Shown here one piece after another: positions 60,765-64,000 of a stretch of DNA of 64,000 nucleotides; position 1 is the first letter of the stretch; every line of letters starts with the position of its first letter. The stretch covers positions 18,786,394-18,850,393 of the forward strand of contig NC_056765.1 of NCBI RefSeq assembly GCF_018687715.1. The letters are read 5' to 3'. This DNA comes from Carya illinoinensis (taxonomy: Eukaryota; Streptophyta; Magnoliopsida; Fagales; Juglandaceae). Made by a program: the position numbers and the translations under genes. The notes below the pieces were generated by a model. The model saw only the letters and a list, made by a program, of their open reading frames with translations. It ran no database searches and was not told the DNA's origin.

Positions 60765-62854
60765 TGTGATGACCCGCTTTTACGTGTATTTTCACTGAAT
60801 GGTTATTTTTAATTTAATTAATATATTTATTTATTTTAAATTATTGTGTTTTAAATTGATTTTTATTTATTTGATACGGTGTTTAATTTATTTAGTCGTT
60901 TTACGGTTTTTAATCTCATTTTCGGCGGATCTGTTTTGTTTTTCGGAGTGAGGATTGGACCTCATTTCTTCCCTCCATCTTTTCTATTCCCTTTTTCCTT
61001 TTTCTCTTTTTCTCTTTTCTTTCTTTTTTCTTTTTTTCTTTTCTTTCTTTCTCTTCCTTTTCCCTCCCCTCCTGCGCGATACCCCCCCCCCGGTCCGTCT
61101 CTCTCTCTCTCCTCTCCTTCACGCCTGAAGCTTCTTCTGCCCAGACCCACTGCCGCTGGCCACTGTGCGGCACACCACCCCCACCAAAATCTTCCCCTCC
61201 CTCCGGTGAACCACCCCACAAAATTCCACCACCAACGGAGCCGCCGTTTAGCTGGAAATCCACCTTCAAGCCGAGCGGTTTTTGCTCCGATCTGCCGCCG
61301 TCGCTCCACCTCCGACCACCACCTCTTCACCACTTTATCACCGACTCCTTGCCGTCCTAACCCACCCATTTCCGGCCTCTAACAGCCACCGGAACAGCTC
61401 CCACGAGCTAATTTCCGTTTTGGGCATTTCGGCCCTTCCTCTACCGTTTCTGCCGCCACCCACGGCCAAACTCCACCACCTTTAGCTACATAAATATCCT
61501 TAGACCATTCCTTATCAATCCCGAGCCTTGGTTTGTCCCCATTCAAAAGTGGATATTTTACAACCCACGGCCACAGTGAAATTTCACTGTTACGTTGCTT
61601 TCCTTCCGCCGTTTGCAACGCCGCGAGCTTTCTAAAAATACCATATAGCGCTGTAAGTATTTTCCAAATCTTAATTTTAGATTTAAATATATTTTGCTCG
61701 TTCAATAGTTATTTGTTGTTGGTTGGCTGATTCCGGACTGAGTCCGAGGAGTTCGGGGGTCGGATGGATTGAGGACGGAGTGATTGGTTTTTGGTTGTTT
61801 GTGATTGCTTGATTATTTGAGCCATGAGGCGTGAGTTGCATATTGTGTTTATGTGCATTTTGTTTTATCTCGGTGGAGCTCCTCTGGTCACTCGGGAGTA
61901 GATAAAACTGAGTGACATCCCCTGGGTTGTCGCAGGGCGACGACCGGATCGCACGATACGATAACACTGTCGTGTCGACTCCGTGGTCCCTAGAGTGGCG
62001 GGGACTAGAGGATGGCCTGGCCAGGTACGCGCAGGGCGCAAGTCTGGGCATCACTCGTTTAGGTGTCACATGCTTAGTCGTTGCCTGCGATGTAGCACAG
62101 AGCCAGGGTGTACGGATGATCCCTAGGGGAGATCATGGTGCATGCATAATTGGATTGTTTTTATGGTTTTCAGATGTGGGCCATTTTCTGGGAAAATGGC
62201 GAGGTTTGGTTTTCTAGGCTTCTGATCCATTTTCTGGGAAAATGGTGGTTTGGGCCATTATCTGGGATAATGGCGAAAATGTACTGAGGCTTCTGATCCA
62301 TTTTCTGGGAAAATGGTGGTTTGGGCCATTATCTAGGATAATGGCGAGGGTTGGTTTTAAGGATATGTTTTTGTGGGCCAAATGGGTTTTTGGCGTGCGT
62401 GGAAAAATTATGGTTTTATGGCATATGTGCACTGGTTTTTCTTTCATGCATATTGTTTGAGTTTTATATGTTTTTATCTAGTGGTGTTTGGAGTTTACTT
62501 ACCTGCGGCACCATTTTTGGTACCGTAGATTTTGGTGCAGAGATCGAGAATAAGGAGGAGGAGGCTGAGCCCGAGGATGCAGCTCCGCCGGGATGCTGAT
62601 GTTATGTTTTGTATTTGGTTTAAAACTATATTTGCGTTTTGTAATATTTATTTATGTATGTTTTAAACAGTTTGTATTAAACAAGAAAAAATTCTGGTAC
62701 TTAGTTATTGACTTTGCTATTCGCTGCGTGTTTCTCATGCACATTCGTTGCTTACACACACTTGGCACACGTCGATAGGGTGATGACCCGTGATGTCATC
62801 ATCCGAACGTCTCGATTTCCCCGTGTTTGTGCGTGGGGATTTGGGGGCGCCACA
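60765..62854 (+). mobile_element. Solo LTR of the chromovirus family, 2,090 bp
   Basis: It runs TGTGATGACCCGC to GGGGGCGCCACA, collinear with the chromovirus LTRs, and is flanked by ACATC (60,760-60,764) and ACACC (62,855-62,859), a 5-bp duplication with one difference. The plus-strand interior copy shows the empty site near GAGATTGACGTATTTTGGG (56,385). A duplicated segment (TTCTGATCCATTTTCTGGGA at 62,219 and 62,289) and the acidic mini-frame (62,351-62,599) are inside. No internal retrotransposon sequence is present. Confidence 0.85.
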
Positions 62855-64000
62855 ACACCTGTCTCTTCTAAAGATAAGGAACATATCCAAAAGGCCCAAG
62901 TCCTTCCCGGCCAACCAACAAGGGCACCTATAACCTCTATCCGATATCCCACACTTCAAGTTCATTACCTATATTTTGAATAATATCTAATCTTGCAATA
63001 ACTAACTCACTATAAACTACCATTGACTTCAAGTCGCAATTAATTCTCAAGATAAATACAACAATTGTTACAAACCATCATTCCAATGGGTAACCCGCTT
63101 CGACTGCACATTCCGTTCAACTTACCAAACAACTCAAAGCCAAAATCTCTTGAATTTTAATATTATCACACAGATTCCTCTTCAACTCCTACCAAGCCAA
63201 AAATAGATGAGACTAGGACCAGCACTCCCCGAAATCCATACACACTTACCATTACTACTCATCGATCTCATGTACTCTTAGCCAACACCATAAATCATTC
63301 AAACGTACAAATGATCCATTACCACATTTCCATCATCTAGACTTATATCCTCAACTCAACAAGATTCATTCCTGAATCTACTCAACTTATATCCTTAAAT
63401 CAGCAACTAGCCATTGTTTAAAGTTTGGTACCAAGAATGACCTTAAACCTGCTAAGAATCCATTCCCAAAAGTCTACGGATCACATAGCCTCAAATTCAA
63501 TCGTATTCAATACCAACACAAAATCTACTATTTCCAACACACTGATGGACCTATATCTTTCGAATCGATAAAAAATCATTTCCTAAAATCCGCTACTACG
63601 ACCTCGAGTTAACAATAATTATTTTCTAAACTAGCTCGATATCTTCAATACTCAAAGAAATACACGAACTAGATTGTACCTCCAATCCTCAAAGAAATCT
63701 ACTCTAGAAAAAAATTTTCATATCAATAACTCAACTCTAATCAACCCTATTTTAATGGTTACAACTAATCACTCAGTAGAGTAGATCAAGCTATAGCACT
63801 AAGTCTGTAAAACTAAGAACTCAATTCTTATTATAAATTGGTCCTTCAACTCTGCAATTCTAAAACCTTAAATCAAATAAGAATCATCTTCCAGAACTTC
63901 TAAGATCAATGAACTTACATCCCATAATAGAAAAAATCGACTCACAAATCTTTCAAATTCTAAAACATCAATGGATAATAAATCATTTTCAGAAATTCTC

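Larger units (their letters stand above)
57791..64000 (-). mobile_element. Inverted copy of the non-coding gypsy interior, twice interrupted
   Basis: On the minus strand, 62,855-64,000, 60,477-60,764 and 57,791-57,820 match the plus-strand interior from before 55,166 to about 56,706. Checkpoints: GCACTCTGATAACTCGCC (60,477) is the inverse of 56,663-56,680, and TCAAGTCGCAATTAATTCTC (63,029) is the inverse of about 55,834-55,855. The insertions at 57,821-60,476 and 60,765-62,854 split it. It continues beyond the window. The 3' 0.5 kb of the interior is missing at the junction with LTR2. Confidence 0.75.

Overview
The window is plant nuclear DNA made almost entirely of transposable elements. The diagnostic families are plant LTR retrotransposons (Ty3/gypsy chromovirus and Ty1/copia), L1-type LINEs with an RNase H domain, CACTA ends, a hAT-like non-autonomous element and MITEs. 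A captured fragment of caffeoyl-CoA O-methyltransferase, a lignin-pathway gene, also fits. The base composition and the MITE types suggest a woody dicot; the species cannot be fixed from the sequence alone. I saw no intact host gene, tRNA, rRNA or CRISPR array.

Left part (1-22,030). The window opens in the 3' end of a CACTA transposon, then a LINE remnant. A Ty1/copia element on the minus strand follows (3,416-9,168). It has 193-bp LTRs and a perfect 5-bp target duplication. It carries two foreign-looking cargoes: an intronless, frameshifted CCoAOMT fragment, and a plus-strand cassette (TATA box, 132-aa ORF, polyA signal) lying antisense to pol. Further right are a minus-strand solo LTR of about 3.1 kb, a 61-bp minisatellite, a TRIM-like miniature element, and a 5'-truncated LINE with a 14-bp target duplication and its own nested CACTA-type MITE.

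Middle part (22,033-45,127). This is one old copia element on the minus strand (TSD AACAT) split by two gypsy elements. The first gypsy element (22,661-31,417, minus, TSD TCCTT) has LTRs over 3 kb and only 2.4 kb of interior. Its interior holds a gag stub and a second copy of the antisense cassette (140-aa ORF). The second (31,566-42,007, plus, TSD CTAGA) is a nearly full-length chromovirus with gag, protease, RT, RNase H, integrase and chromodomain, broken by stops and frameshifts. A 1,254-bp solo LTR (TSD GTGTC) sits in its 5' LTR, which makes three nesting levels readable from target duplications.

Right part (45,189-64,000). A plus-strand 3-kb solo LTR is followed by a second LINE remnant and a hAT-like non-autonomous element. 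Then comes a non-coding gypsy relative (53,772-57,790) joined head-on to an inverted copy of its own interior, which runs to the window end. The inverted copy is interrupted by a 2,656-bp TG...CA insertion (TSD GCACT) and by a 2,090-bp solo LTR related to the LTRs of the 31.6-42.0 kb element.

The most unusual content is the antisense cassette shared by two unrelated LTR elements, the captured CCoAOMT fragment, and the inverted non-coding gypsy pair.
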